This document shows, one piece after another, positions 10,397 through 22,882 of a stretch of DNA of 64,000 bases. The translations under genes and the position numbers were made by a program. Under the pieces are notes generated by a model. It searched no databases and was not told the DNA's origin. It saw only the letters and a list, made by a program, of their open reading frames with translations. Within the stretch, counting starts at the first letter, position 1. Every line of letters begins with the position of its first letter. Source of the stretch: Typha latifolia (Eukaryota; Streptophyta; Magnoliopsida; Poales; Typhaceae); contig CM034109.1 of assembly GCA_019914945.1 (NCBI GenBank), positions 2,046,001-2,110,000 of the forward strand, written 5' to 3'.

Positions 10397-12015
10397 AATT
10401 ATTAGTGGCAAACTTTTGTCCCAATTGGTTAATTGCCACCACAAGAAAGTTGTACCAACATTTCTTTTTGACCCCCAGTCTATCGATGATCAATTGGATC
10501 ATAATAAGTTATGCCTCAGTGGTATTTAGCAGTTAAAGTTCGTTTCACACTGCTTATTATAGTGTTGTTAGTGTGGGCAAGCACCTAGGAGTAATGAATT
10601 CATATACCTGTGAATTATTCAGTTCAGTTGTTTCTTCGATAATTTCTATAATAACATATTATTAGGGAAATTTGAAATGAAAGTGAAAAGTGATTAAAAA
10701 ATGATAAATATGAAGATCAAATATTTGTAGTTGATTAACCAAGGCGACAGAAGCTTTCTCTAATGGATATAGTACTTATGAAGGATCTTGTGAACTAATC
10801 CACAAAAAACAATAAGCCTCCATTCACTTTAGAAATAATAAAGAAAATTATTTCAGAATAGAGCCTCTTATTCTAGAATAACAACTCAACATCATAATAA
10901 TCATATTCCAGAATATAAATATTATTTATCAAAATTACAGATTATATCACATACTAACCCAATTATCAATTTACCCTTAATTTGACTAGAACCTCTCTTA
11001 AATATCTTATTATTATTATTATTATTATTTATTACTCAACTTTTATCTCTTTTAAATATTTTATCATAATTTATTACTTATGTTTTCTCTCTTTCAAATA
11101 CACTTTTCTTCTTGTTCTAGTTCACTTATGACACTCTCCTTTTATAAGGTGATTCACTTAAGCACCCTTAGAACAAAGAGTGCATGTCTTCACGTACATC
11201 TTTACACTAAGGACATACTTCATTTCAAATAAAAGAACATCACATTTTCTACTTAAGGCATCCCTCTATTTCTAAATAAAAGGACATTACACTCATTAGA
11301 GCACCATTCATAAATATATATATGATAGTATCCAACAGTAATTATCATAACGGATTAGGTGTGAAAACGGTTCGGATACGGATCGCTTAGTGCTCAACCA
11401 ACATCCAAATCTATATTTTTAGTCCGAATACTACTGGACGGATTACAAAACTTAAAACCATATCCTAACTAAACGGATACAAATAATTTTATGATAGAAT
11501 CTTAACATATGTTAATTGAATTTTAAATAAATTATAATATTTTATTTAGAGAAAATTAACACAAAAATATTAAGAGTTTCAAAATATATTTCTTGTAGAT
11601 CAAATACATTAAAATTAGCAAGATAAATCTCTACAAATAATATATAACCCATCATTAGTAATAATATTAATATTCTCTATTTAAATAATCAAACTAAGAT
11701 TGTAAATCATTCAAAAAAACTATGCGGGTAAATGGATATCCAATATCTGTACGCGAATCCAAAAATTATATCTGACTCATATCTGAATCCGAATCTATAT
11801 TCATTTTTTTTAAATCATATCCGTATTCGAATTCGTACCTGAATTGCATAGAAATTTTTTATCCGAATCCGGTCCGAATCGAGTCGGATAGCGGGTCGGG
11901 TTGGAGTTGAGTTGATCCATTTTTACTTCTATAATGGATGCTTCTTGAATTGATAGCCTTAAAAATCACAGCTTCGAATTACAACTTCAATAATTTGGAG
12001 TTTTTCGATCGTTAA
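10397..12015. other. AT-rich intergenic DNA with a microsatellite
   Basis: No gene is recognised. An (ATT)n tract lies at about 11008-11032. The right third (11340-11935) is a dispersed repeat listed separately. The last 15 bases before 12031 are the left target duplication of the LINE. Confidence 0.55.
11340..11935 (+). repeat. Dispersed non-autonomous repeat, copy A
   Basis: It begins near GGTTCGGATACGGATCG and ends near ATCCGAATCCGGTCCG, with an AT-rich middle. The middle (about 11585-11705) matches the reverse complement of about 30340-30450. GGATAT/ATCCGA words cluster at both ends. It looks like a MITE-like or other short non-autonomous element; superfamily unknown and the ends are approximate. 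Confidence 0.5.
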
Positions 12016-12350
12016 CATTCTAAAAAGATGGCACTTTGACACTACTTCTAAGAGCAAGTTGTTGCACGTTCCTACCCAAGCTTTGCTAGGGTTTTTTCCC
12101 TCACTGGAGACTTACACATTCCTCTCACTTTCCTTCCTTACTCCTCCCCCTCCTACATCCCTGTTACAGCCTTCCATTATTCTCTCTCTACAGTCCACAT
12201 TCTGTTAAGCCTCACTATCTAGTGTTTTCTTACCTACCACCTACGACTACCTTTCCCTCTCCTTCTCCCCCTCAACCCCTTATTGCCTCATTCTTCTCAA
12301 TCCTACCTTGCTTCTCCCTGCTCCTAACTTACCTTCTACCCCACCCCTCT

Positions 12351-13440
12351 ATGGCCTCCTCTGACGATGAATTCCTCAGGAAGTTCTCTACACTCCTTTC
12401 TAAGGACAAAATAGAAGAGGCCATTACCCTCACAGAGGACTCGGCCCTAGCATCCCGACAGGTTGACCTTTGTTTGATTGGAAAGCTAATCACTGACATA
12501 GTGTTCAACGCCACAGGCCTCCGAGCAACCATGAAGAAGGCTTGGTCGCTGGAAGGAAACCTCGACTTTGTTGAAGCTAGGAAGAACATGTTTCTTCTCG
12601 CCTTTGAGCTCCAAGTGGATAAATGGAAAGTCTTGTACGGGGTTCACTAGTCATTCAACTGAGACTTATTTGCTCTAAATCATTTTGTGGCCATTGTACT
12701 AGTTGAAGAGTGGGCCTTCCCTCACTTAGAGTTCTGGATGCAATTTCATGGCCTTCCAATGGAATACCTATAAAAAATGACGGCACTCACTCTCGCGAAA
12801 AAGATGAGTGACCCTATCTCGATCGATAGCCTTAATGATACCAAATGGTCCAACTTAATCCGCATAAGGGTGTTAGTGGATATCACTAACACTTGGTTGG
12901 TAGTATCTTGATTGCACTCCTGAATGGGCCCCTTCAAGAAGTTTGTGGTAGAATAGGGCATGAAATGGAAAATTGCATGCACAAAGGTATTGCGGAGATG
13001 AAGATCTGGAGTGAATACCCAGTCCACATGCTCCCACAACTCTACAATCTACTCAAGCACAAGTCTTCGGACCTTGTAGTCACTCCTAGTCTAGCCCCGC
13101 CTACTTATCTCAAGTTGGAATGCAAAAATGGTGAGCGGCTGGCCATCCGCTTGAGTGTAGTTGTCAAAAACTCCAACAGTCATACAATAGGCAGCCTCGA
13201 GAATCCATGCAAAGAGTTCACATCCTCTTAGGGATGAGACGCTCGTGAAGCTCTCAAACCAAGGGATTCGCGGAATAGGAAACTCTACATTGGAAGCAAC
13301 CTTAGACTTTGTAGGAGCACCCTATTGTCTTTTGGATGTCCCCATTATAGAAGCACTCTTGAGCTCGCGACCTCCCTGCAAATGCCATGCTGGCATCACG
13401 GAGACAATCTTCAGTGAAATAGGGCTTCACTCTACCTGAA
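12351..13440 (+). pseudogene. LINE ORF1 (DUF4283-type RNA-binding protein), decayed
   Basis: The open start MASSDDEFLRKFSTLLSKDKIEEAI runs about 100 codons. It matches plant LINE ORF1 DUF4283: NATGLRATMKKAW, EARKNMFLLAFEL, VLYGVHWSFN-like, then VEEWAFPHLEFWMQFHGLP and a KKMSDPISID stretch. A stop replaces the Trp of the GPW-like motif at about 12649. Further stops follow, and a zinc knuckle is not clear. The ATG at 12351 is preferred over the upstream frame from 12222, which is Pro/Leu-rich UTR. The role in life was nucleic-acid binding for LINE mobility. Confidence 0.8.
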
Positions 13441-13495
13441 GAATTAGCAATGCTTCCTCTTCTTCAACGGTGACTAGCTCACCATCAATGGCCCA

Positions 13496-15638
13496 ATGAG
13501 CATTTTGGCTTGGAATTGTCGAGGGTGTGGAGGCCCCCCGACGATTCGCAACCTCAAGAGTTTCATGTTAAGCTCTCGAGCCAACCTAGACTTCATCTTT
13601 GAAACTCACTGTTCTCTAGCAAAGTCTCTCCCCACCATCTCCTTTGTTCTGCTCTCCATCCACTGCCTAGTTGAAGGTTAGGGTTGCTCAGGTGGCCTTT
13701 GGTTATTTTGGGACTCTCAAACAAACATGGACATTCTGAAAAAATCTGGCAACTACATCTTTGCCTAGGTCAAAGACTCATCCTCGGTGGGATAGAACTC
13801 ACCACTTTGTAGTTGCGGCTGACCCCTTATGTTGTATGGGGGACTTCAATGAAGTCATGTCTAATAAAGAGAAAGAGGGTGGCCAGTTGGTTCACTGGCA
13901 TCGAATCAGCAGATTTGTCTCCAACATCAACAAAGCAGGGCTAGTGGACCTTAGTTTTGCTGGCCCTGCATTCACCTAGTTGAATAGACAAGCGGAGACT
14001 AAGTTAGTCAAGGAAAGTCTTGATATATCACTTGCTTCGGCTAACTAGCTGGGCTTGCACCCGTTGGCAAAAGTACTCCACCTTCCAGCCATTAGTAGTG
14101 ACCATAAATCCCTTCTCCTCCTCAAGTCTCCTAGTCTCAAACAACATCCTAAAATATTCAGATTTGAGAATTAGTTGACGTACTCTAAGGAGTTTCTAAA
14201 GTTTTGTAGAATAGAATGGGCTAGTTCCTACACTCCTTCCACTCTGTTCACAAAAAGTTTGGCAAGTTTATCTAAGAAGATGAAGAATTGGGCATGCACA
14301 AATTGCTATAACACCAGAAAGGCCATCACAGCAATATAGGAAGAGCTTAATTTAATCCAGTCGAAAAGAAGAGACGAAGCTAATTAGTCCAACAAAAAGA
14401 TACTCAGAAGCCAGCATGATGACCTACTCAAAAATGAAATTTACTTGCAATAGCGTTCGAGGATAAATTGGCTCCAGTGGGGCGATTGTAATAGCAAGTT
14501 CTTCCACTCCATTGCCTCTGCCAGGAAAAGAATAAACCACATTCACTACCTCAATCTAGGTACGAAAGGATGGATGTATGATGACCAAAGAGTTAGAGAT
14601 GAGTTTGTCAACTATTTCAAAGGCGTCTTCTGCTCCTTAGATCCTCTAGCCATTCTGTCCCTTCACCACAAGATCCTGAGGCATGTCTTGAGAATCCCTA
14701 CTGAGGAATTCTACTTCTCTTATGGCCATCCCCGACAAAGCGGAGATCCTTGGTGCACTCAAGAGCCTCAACTCTAGGAAAGGTCCCGGGCCAGACGGCC
14801 TAACGACAAAGTTCTTCCAAACATTCTAGCAGGACATCAAGGAAGGACTTTCCATTCTGTTGAAAATTTCTTTGCCACTAAATGCTTTCAAAAAGGAGTT
14901 ACTTGCACCACTCTAATGCTAGTTCCTAAATGCAACACCTCTAGCTCAATTAAGGAGTTTAGACCGATCAGCCTTTGCAATACCACCTATAAGATAATAG
15001 GGAAGTTGTTTCCCTATGAATGAAGCCTCTGCGCTCCAATATCATTGGGGAAGAGTAAAGAGCTTTCATCCTTGGAAGAAATATAACAAATAACTTGATT
15101 ATAGCTAAGAAAATTACACACTATCTCAATTCCTCTAGGAGTGTCAAGGGCTTATTCATGCTAAAGGTTGATCTCTCGAAAGCATTCGACAATGGTCATT
15201 CATCTTGGATTGCCTCAGCCTCCACGACTTCCTTGAGAACTTCACATAGCTGATCCAAGCCTGCATCTCCACCACATCTCTAGCTGTTGAAGTGAACGAC
15301 CATGACAATGGATTCTTCTCCCCAACAAGAGGACTGCGCCAAAATTGTCCCCTCTCACCCTACCTATTCATAGTAGGGGCTAACATCCTTTCCCTACTAT
15401 TTTGAAATGCTATTGTGAGTGGGCAGATGAAAGGTGTAAGGCTAACGACTTGAGCACCTTCTTTCACCCACCTTCTCTTCGTCGATGGCCTCCTAATCTT
15501 TGGGAAGGTGTCGAGGGAATAATCAAGTTGTCTAGCCACGATACTAAAGGCTTACTGCAAACTCTAAGGCCAAGAAATAAATATTGACGAGTCTAAAATT
15601 CTCTTTGGTAAGGCTACAACTCTAGTCAACCGTCAAGC
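13496..15638 (+). pseudogene. LINE ORF2, 5' part: endonuclease and reverse transcriptase
   Basis: It starts MSILAWNCRGCGGPPTIRNL, the characteristic opening of the L1 apurinic-type endonuclease (WNCRG). GDFNEV at about 13840 is the next endonuclease motif. Reverse transcriptase follows: KSLNSRKGPGPDG-like at about 14764-14800, the SLCNTTYKI stretch near 14960-15000, VDLSKAFD at about 15166-15190, and LRQNCPLSPYLF at about 15330-15370. The (F/Y)ADD box region near 15480 reads as FVDGLL, so the second catalytic Asp is lost. Multiple stops are present. A 2.5-kb solo LTR splits the frame at 15639. Confidence 0.85.
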
Positions 15639-18184
15639 TGTACCACCCAAAAAAAAATTGGGTAGGGCACGTGCCCACCCTCACTTCCCTCCTTTGGCGT
15701 GTTTTGGCCTAACAAAGGGATGCCTTTGTTAGGCCAAGGAGAAGGGAGAAGGGCCTAGCCCCCCTTGCACACACCACCGTTGGCGTGCACGTAGGGGGCG
15801 ACCTCAGGCCAGAGGGCCATCACTCCCCCTCCCCCTCTCTCTCACTCCCTATTTGTTTACCCTCCTTGAGAGCTCAAGCATTGCCTTTTCCCTTCCACCA
15901 TTCTCCTTTCTCATTTTGAACATCCCTATGATCATCACTATCGTGGTCAGGCCGATGTAGTACTTGCCATCGTCGATGAGTTTATTCCCTCCGATTTGTC
16001 CTTTCTTTTCTAAGCAGCGACGACGCGGCACATTGGGTTGCACATCGTCACTACCCCTCCTTCCTTGGTAAGGCGGTGGTGGTTAGTCACTGGCCTTAGT
16101 TCTTTTCCCCCCCTCGTGGGAGTAGTGATTTGGTGAGGGGAAGGGAGGTGGTGCCTCCCCTCTAGGCAGTGCCCCAGCTTAAATGCCCCAGCTTATCTAA
16201 GCTAGGGATTATCGAGCTCAGGATTGTGTGCGCCCGAGTGTGTCGGGCTTGGGCTAGGTTGTGTCGAGCCCGAGCGCAACGGGCGCGCCTATCTCAGGTT
16301 GGCTGTTGGGCTTGGGTTAGGTAGTGCCCAGCTCAAGTGCAGCAAGCACACCTCAAGCGTGCTTGTCTCAAGCTGGGTGGTGCTAGCTCGAGCATGCTAG
16401 TCTCAGGCTAGAACTGCCTAGCCCGGGTGTGCTTGTCTCAAGCTGGGTGGAGCCAGCTCGAGTGGGCCGAGCTTGAGCTAGGATTGCCCAGCTCGGGTGT
16501 GCTTATCTCGAGTTGGACTGAGCGCGTCGACCTTGGGTTGGAATTAGCTAGCCCGAGCGTGGGGTTGTGGGCTGGGCATGTCCAGCCCAAGCTTGAGTGC
16601 TAGGCTGCGGGTTGTGAGCTAGGCTTGGCCTAGCCCGACAAGCTCTTCTCTAGGACTTTTAGGCTTCGTTTCACTCATTCTTGGGGCTGGGTATGGATTG
16701 AACTAGATTTTTCTTCCTTTTATAATTATAGCGTTAATATTAAATGTCCCCTCTTTTTGTCTCCTGTAAATTTAAGATTTTGGTGCTGACCTAGTGATCA
16801 TGTCATAGAGTACCTTGAGACCAGCGCTTAGCTCAGGGCTAGTTGTGATTAGGTGGGGACTACTCATTACTAGGGATTTTAGGCAAGTGGTCTATCCACT
16901 CTTGAATTATTATTTGATGTGACAAGTGACAGTATGGGCATATATGACCTGCTAATCCTTGCATTATAGCAAAATCTGTCTAATTAATATGTTGCTTGAC
17001 ATGATTTGCTATTAATTTAAATATGATGTGCCACATGCTTAGATGACCTTGCTTACTAACCTGTTATGCTAGACTTATTTATCTCTCCATGACACTTGCA
17101 CATGTGCACGACCTGAAAGGGAATAATTTCTATGTCTCAGCAGTACCCGACATCACCCTAGCTAGGGTTAGGGGCGGGAGATATTTTGTAGTATTATATA
17201 GTAGGGCCTATGCCTCAGGTCTCAGTTTATGGATCTTAGATAATTAGGTACCCGTTTTATCGAGTGATGGACGATTTATTATCAATTGATGAGAATCAAT
17301 CCTTTTAGGGTGTTTAAATTAGACACTAAGGGTAGGATGACGTAGATCTATTAATACCCGATGATGTAGTGTAAAGGCATCCGTGAGTGACGGTTCACGA
17401 GGTTATCGCACCATGGTGCAATGATGTGGAGCCTTGGGCTCAGATGGTCGTACCGATGTGCAATATCGACCTTCATGATGGGTTTACGATTGGGGTCCTT
17501 AGTCTGCAAAGGCTGACGACCGGTCATACTATTTGTCAAGTTATGGGCAAACAATTCTACTACTAAGGTCTATCCTCCCTTGAGGAACGCTATGATTGAT
17601 AAGTAGATGTGGAGGGTCGAGGGCCTATGTTAAGAGGCAAACCATGCATAAATAATGGATAAATTCACTATAATCTTGTCAGACCATGCTTGCCATTTTA
17701 TGACACATATAATTCACGTTACGATACATATTGCTTTGTATAGTGCACTTACCAGTATCTTATTTTGAGCTGGGTATGTTATTATTACTGATGAATAATT
17801 AGTGATAGTACTACTTGCTGAGCATTAGGCTCATTCCATATTGACATTGGATGTAGATTGACTTACACCCTGGCGGGATGCATGGCAACAGCTAGCTAGT
17901 AGATAGGCCATTTATTTTTGCATTTTATTTTGAACTTATATTAAGGGATCTATGTCCCTGTATTGTAGCTACTCTGAGCATGTACTTTTGTCGGGATTGG
18001 TTATCCCTTTTTATTATTTTATGGATTGGATTTGTTGTGGCCTGTAGGCCCCTTCTTCGTTTTTCGCTTAATTTGTTTGGGTTTTTTGTTTTGATGGCGT
18101 GTTGTTGAGCTCCTAAATCCCCATGTGACTCTTACGTGAGGGGTAAGCCTCGTGAGAGCCACGTGGCGGTGTTGGGTTGTTACA
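15639..18184. repeat. Large solo LTR (2,546 bp), target duplication CAAGC
   Basis: It starts TGTACCACCC and ends GGGTTGTTACA, which are inverted termini of a long LTR. Perfect 5-bp direct repeats CAAGC lie at 15634-15638 and 18185-18189. No internal retroelement coding was found. Long LTRs starting TGTAACACCC are common in chromovirus-type Ty3/gypsy elements, so that origin is likely but inferred. At 16160-16640 it contains a GC-rich, locally repetitive tract of AGCTCGAG and GTGTGCTTGTCTCAAGCTGGG-like words. Orientation is undetermined. Confidence 0.85.
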
Positions 18185-18198
18185 CAAGCAATCCCTAA

Positions 18199-19090
18199 TA
18201 TTAGATTTTTAATTGTTGGTAATTGCGTACAAAATATTCTAAGTGTATTTTTAGATGTGTATGAGCTTTATACAAGTCTAGAAAATCTCTGGTTTGAAAA
18301 ATTGCAAGATTATTGGAGAAAAGTTTATGAGTTCACATCGCGTTCACAGCGCGCTCGAATGCGGGCTCACGCATTCACACAGACCGAGAGTTGCGTTCAC
18401 AAACGCGTTCGAACGCGGGTACTTGTGTTCACACAGACCGAGAGCAGCATTCACAAACGCGTTCGAACACAACCTGAAAAGTTCAAGCTGTCGCATTCGA
18501 ATGCACTTGGGCCCGTTCGAATGCACTTGGGCCGCGTTCGAACGCACCAACAAAGTTTGAAATTCTTGGACTTTTGTGAGTTCAGATAAGACTTGGATTT
18601 GACTATATCTTGGAGATCATATATAAGGATTGTGATGCCCTAACTCTAGTATTGTTGAAGAAGTAATATTGAAGGAGACTTCTTAAGGCTACATCGGTTC
18701 TTCAACTAACAAGGTCTTACTCTTCTAAAAAGCTTAATCTTTCGTCTTGAGGGCTATCTAGACGAAAGATCAATCTCGAAGGTTACTGAGGTTGGACATC
18801 AATCACGAGAAGCAGTAAATCATGGGTTTTAGTGAGCAAGACTGAGAGGAACAAAGTCGTTTGGATCGACGGGTTGTTTTGTGAGTGAGTCTTGTAACTG
18901 CTATTATTCTAGTGATTGATTTTGATCTGAGTTTGGATCCGTGGTTTTTTCCCGTCTGGGTTTTTCCACGTTAAAATCTTGGCATTCATCTCTGCTTTCG
19001 TTTTTAATATTTCTTTGAACTTTTACTTAAGTGAACGAGTGATATCATTGCCAAGTATTTAGATATATACTTGTGTCTAGAGGTTTTTCA
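18199..19090 (+). repeat. Solo copia-type LTR (892 bp), target duplication CCTAA
   Basis: It starts TATTAGATTT (ancestral TG presumably mutated) and ends GGTTTTTCA. Perfect CCTAA repeats lie at 18194-18198 and 19091-19095. It holds a dense array of GCGTTCGAACGC-type palindromes at 18340-18550 and the GGGTTTTTCCACGTTAAAA word common in copia LTRs. It sits only 14 bases from the previous insertion. Excising both LTRs with one copy of each duplication restores a continuous LINE reading frame across the junction. Confidence 0.82.
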
Positions 19091-20791
19091 CCTAACATCC
19101 TCCAAGCAAAGACGCTATGTGAACAAGATCGCTATTTGAGGGAACCCCTTAATCCTGACAGAACCTAAGGCATAGAACTATCAATTCCTAGCTGAGAAGA
19201 TCCAAAAGAAACTCTCCCAATGGAAAGGAAGATTGCTCTCGCAAATTGGCTGCCTTGTGTTGATCAAGTCTGTGCTGAACTCTCTATCAGTATACTTCAT
19301 GATATCAACTCTTATTCATCTACGAGTTATCAAAAGTATAATTGCCCCTATAAGGGACTTCTGGTGGGGTGCAGATGAAGGAAATCACAACTCCATCTTT
19401 GCAGCTGGCAAAACCTCTACAAACCGCTACTCTAAGGTGGACTAGGTCTCAAACAACCAAGACTCATAAGTGAAGCTTTGATCCTCAAACTAATTTGGAG
19501 AATTGCAAACAATCCGACCTCCAATTGGGTCAAGACTCTAAATGCTAAATTTTTCCACTCAACCTCACTTTGGCAAGCAAAAGGCTAAAGCGAATGGTTC
19601 TGCAAGCCATATGCAAGTTAGTAAACACCTTCGCTAGCAATTGTCATGTAATCATAGGCAGTGGTGCAACCACTTCTATCTGTGAAGACCCCTAGCTACC
19701 AAGCATCTTCACAGAGCATGCCTCACTACATGGGGGGTCGTAATGGTAAAGGATTTAATGCTAGAACATGGTTGGAACATTCCTCTTATTGATTTTATCT
19801 TTCCCCCGATCATTGCTCGGCACATAGCTAACCTTGTACTGAGCCCGAACTCGGTGGCTCAAAGTGATTCCCTAATTTGGAGCCCAACGAGCACTGTACT
19901 GTTCCCAATCAAATTAGCCTACAAAACTCTTTCAAAGAACCTCTGGGAATGTAGCTCATCTACCTCTAAATCATTTAATCTTTGGAAGATGATCTAGAAT
20001 AATAGTTCAATAGAACCAAGGGTTGAAGTTTTCCTCTAGAAATGCTTTGTAGGGTGCTCCCTCTCCATTCAACCCTCAAGATATGGATCCGAGATATGGA
20101 AGAAGCCTTCCATTTTTGTGCTAGCCACACTGAAACGATCGATCGCTTCTTTATGGATTGTGACTTCGCCTGAGTAGTTTGGTTCACTAGCCCCATCGGC
20201 TTCAAGATAGAGAATGGGTCACTAAGCTCAACATAAGGCTTTTTGCGGAGGAAGTTGTAGTGTGCTTTAGAATTGCTTGGGGAATCTAGAAAGCTCGCTA
20301 TAATACTATCTTCAGAGGTAGTATCCTAAGTCCAACATCCATGGGAGCCTCAATGGCCGCTTCTTTAGACCATCATATGCTCAATGATTGTAATTGTTTG
20401 CTCACATAGGACCCTCAACCAACAGAAAATGCTCTAACATGCTAGATGGATGCAGCCTGGGATGGTGGTTTATCTAGTGGGATAGGGCTTTATCCTCCAG
20501 CCCGGGGAAGAAGGTTAGGTTTGGATATACTAGGTACCTCTCATATTGTAGAAACACTCTCTACGGTAAGGTATGGGCCATCTAGGAAGGTACCAAATTC
20601 CTAGCGATAGCACGGATCGATGTGGACAAGTGGATCTTCAGTGAGTACCAAGTTGTAGTAAATATTATCACAAGCAGAGCGAACTACAAGGAAAGGAAGG
20701 CCCTGCAACTATTTCAAGACTATATCAAATGGCTATCCCTTAATCCCTTGATTAGAGTATGTTATACGAGTCATCATAATAACCGAGAAGC
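19091..20791 (+). pseudogene. LINE ORF2, 3' part: RT thumb, zf-RVT and RNase H
   Basis: The frame resumes with ILQAKTLCEQDRYLREP, then NYQFLAEKIQKKLSQWKGR and LLSQIGCLVLIKSVLNSL, which are classic plant L1 sequences after the RT palm. A zf-RVT-like region follows at about 19850-20200. RNase H (RVT_3 type) occupies about 20440-20791: CWMDAAWDGGLSSGIGL, then an LALARIDVDKWIFSEYQVVVNII-like stretch and SHHNNREA. Several stops interrupt it. An LTR element splits it at 20792. Confidence 0.82.
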
Positions 20792-21506
20792 TATTACAAA
20801 TCAGATCTGGGTTGATCTGAACGTAAAAAATTTATGTGTGGTAGCCTCACAAGATAAGGTTCTAATGGCTCTAGTTTCACGTCAATCGAATGTCTGGATG
20901 AAAAAATATAATTAAAATTATGGAGCAAGGTTAGAAAGAGGCAGAACAGTAAATATTTGATGTTGCGGCGGTCGTCGGAGGATGGCAGTCAACCAAGGGT
21001 GGTGGTGGACGACTGTAAGATAGAGTGGCTTGTGGAGGTGATGGTGACTATGAGTTAGAGGTAGAATTATGATTTTTAACTTAGATCTACTCGTAAAAAA
21101 ATAAACAACTATTATTAAATTACTTCTACTCCTAGATTATCTTACTTCTACTCCTAAGATAAATTCAAGACTAAAATAATTTCTCAACATTTGAATACTT
21201 AAATTAAAGAAGCACAACCTCTCTATATATGGAGGTCGGGTATAATGAGTTATACTTGGACTTAGCCCTAAAGGCTTATATGGCTTGAACTAGTACTTAA
21301 TTTAGAAGCTTATGTGACTAAATTGAACTTGTCATAGTGGTTTACATGATTTAACTAGACTTGTCTTAGGGGTTTATATAACATAACTAGACTTGCCTTA
21401 AGGGCTTACATAAGAAATTAATATTAATCAATTAAAATATAAATAGACTCAATTTATCGAGCCCAATATCCTCATGATTCGATCTAATTAGACCCGGATT
21501 GTATCA
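20792..21506 (-). repeat. 3' LTR of the nested non-autonomous element
   Basis: The left edge is TATTACAAATCAG and the right edge is GATTGTATCA. It shares AGTTTCACGTCAATCGAATGTCTGG and GATGTTGCGGCGGTCGTCGG with the LTR at 22883-23850. Its 253-bp shorter length suggests an insertion in the 5' copy or loss in this one. Confidence 0.72.
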
Positions 21507-22882
21507 ATTAACCATGCTTCCAACACGTTGTCCTCAAAGTGACCAGTATGCGAGTTGGACCTTCTGGCTCAAGTCATGTTCATGGGCTCACGGGTCTGCA
21601 TGGAGGTTTGACTTAGTTAGCTGACACGGGACCACTAGGTCATTCCACCACTCGTCCTTTGGCTCGTACTTGGGCTCGCAACATGCACATAAGTTTCAAA
21701 CTAGTTCATAAGAAGTGGTCAAGCTGAATCACAAAAATTCAGCATGCCTCGAGATATGTGTACTTCATCTTTTCCACTTAATAGCCAAAAACCTAACCCT
21801 AGGGCTGAAAATACCATTTGGCCTACAAGCGCCTCTATGAGCTGCATGGACACTAACGGTGGTTCGGTAAGGTCGCTGATGGGTGGCAGTTGGCATCTGG
21901 TGGGTCCTGAAGGCGGGGGAGTGGCGACAAGTGACGGTGGAAGTTGAAAATCGAGCTCGAGCTTGGGTTGAAGTAACGGTGGCTAAGGAGTGTCGTTGAT
22001 AAGTTCTCTAGCCCCCGATGACTACAATTGGTGGCCGTAGTCCCATGGTGACACCCGGGGAAGCATCCCCGATGTGGCTTGGATGAGGAAAATTCCTCAC
22101 GGCCATGGCTATCAGGTTTGGCCATGTGGAGGTATTCGGCCACTACGATAGCTGCTATTGGATAGTAGTTGGCCCGAGGAGGCTGATCGTGGCCATCGGT
22201 GGTTGTCTGAACACCGAGCCCGCGGCCACTTGCCACAATTTTACTACAGAAAGAGAGTCATCAATGGCGGTCTTCCAACCTTCTACTTTGGCTGCCGGTA
22301 GTGGCTCGGGTGCGAGGGTCCTATGGAAGGACCGATCGTGGCGGTGGGGGCGGAGCGGCCCAGATAGCTATCAATAGATAGCTAGCATTTTCGACCCTAG
22401 CTTTCACCGCGGGTGGAGAAGATCACCTCTGCCCCGCCTTGGTTGGCTACGCTAGAGAAACTACGGTGGCAATTTGGGTCTGTGGTGGTGGGAGGGTTTC
22501 CACCATGGCTGGAGGAGGAGTTTTGGCCGCAGTTTGGGACTCTCCACCTTCGTCATTGGTGGAGTCTTCTAGCTGTGGTTGGCCAGATTTCGTTGTGTCC
22601 AGCTGTGCGGGGTGGCCATAACGAGCTAGAATAGCTGTCATCAAGGCTCAGAGAGCCTTCTCAATCCTTTTAGAGCTCTCCTTTGATTAAGCCAAAATTT
22701 CTTTAAAGAATACCTTCGCCTAACCTGGTGGCTCATTGTCAATAGTTGCTGGTGGTGGAGTGGGCGCCGAAGATATTCCCACAGGAATGGAGATGAGTTC
22801 CTAATCCTCCATGGTCGCTTCTTCATTCGTCTTGGATCATGTGTTAATTATCGTCCAAGGAACATCGGCTCTAATACCAATT
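21507..22882 (-). pseudogene. Decayed gag leader region
   Basis: The minus-strand reading starts near 22826 with a segment like the start of other family members (SSPFLWEYLRRPLHHQQLLTMS). It continues as a Pro-rich frame (APPPAMVETLPPP-like), the same composition as 51250-51850. No zinc knuckle or catalytic motif is present. It is a non-coding remnant with stops throughout. Confidence 0.6.

Noticed and set aside
16160..16640. GC-rich repetitive tract as a promoter CpG island
   Set aside because: It is inside a solo LTR with an exact target duplication and no adjacent host gene.
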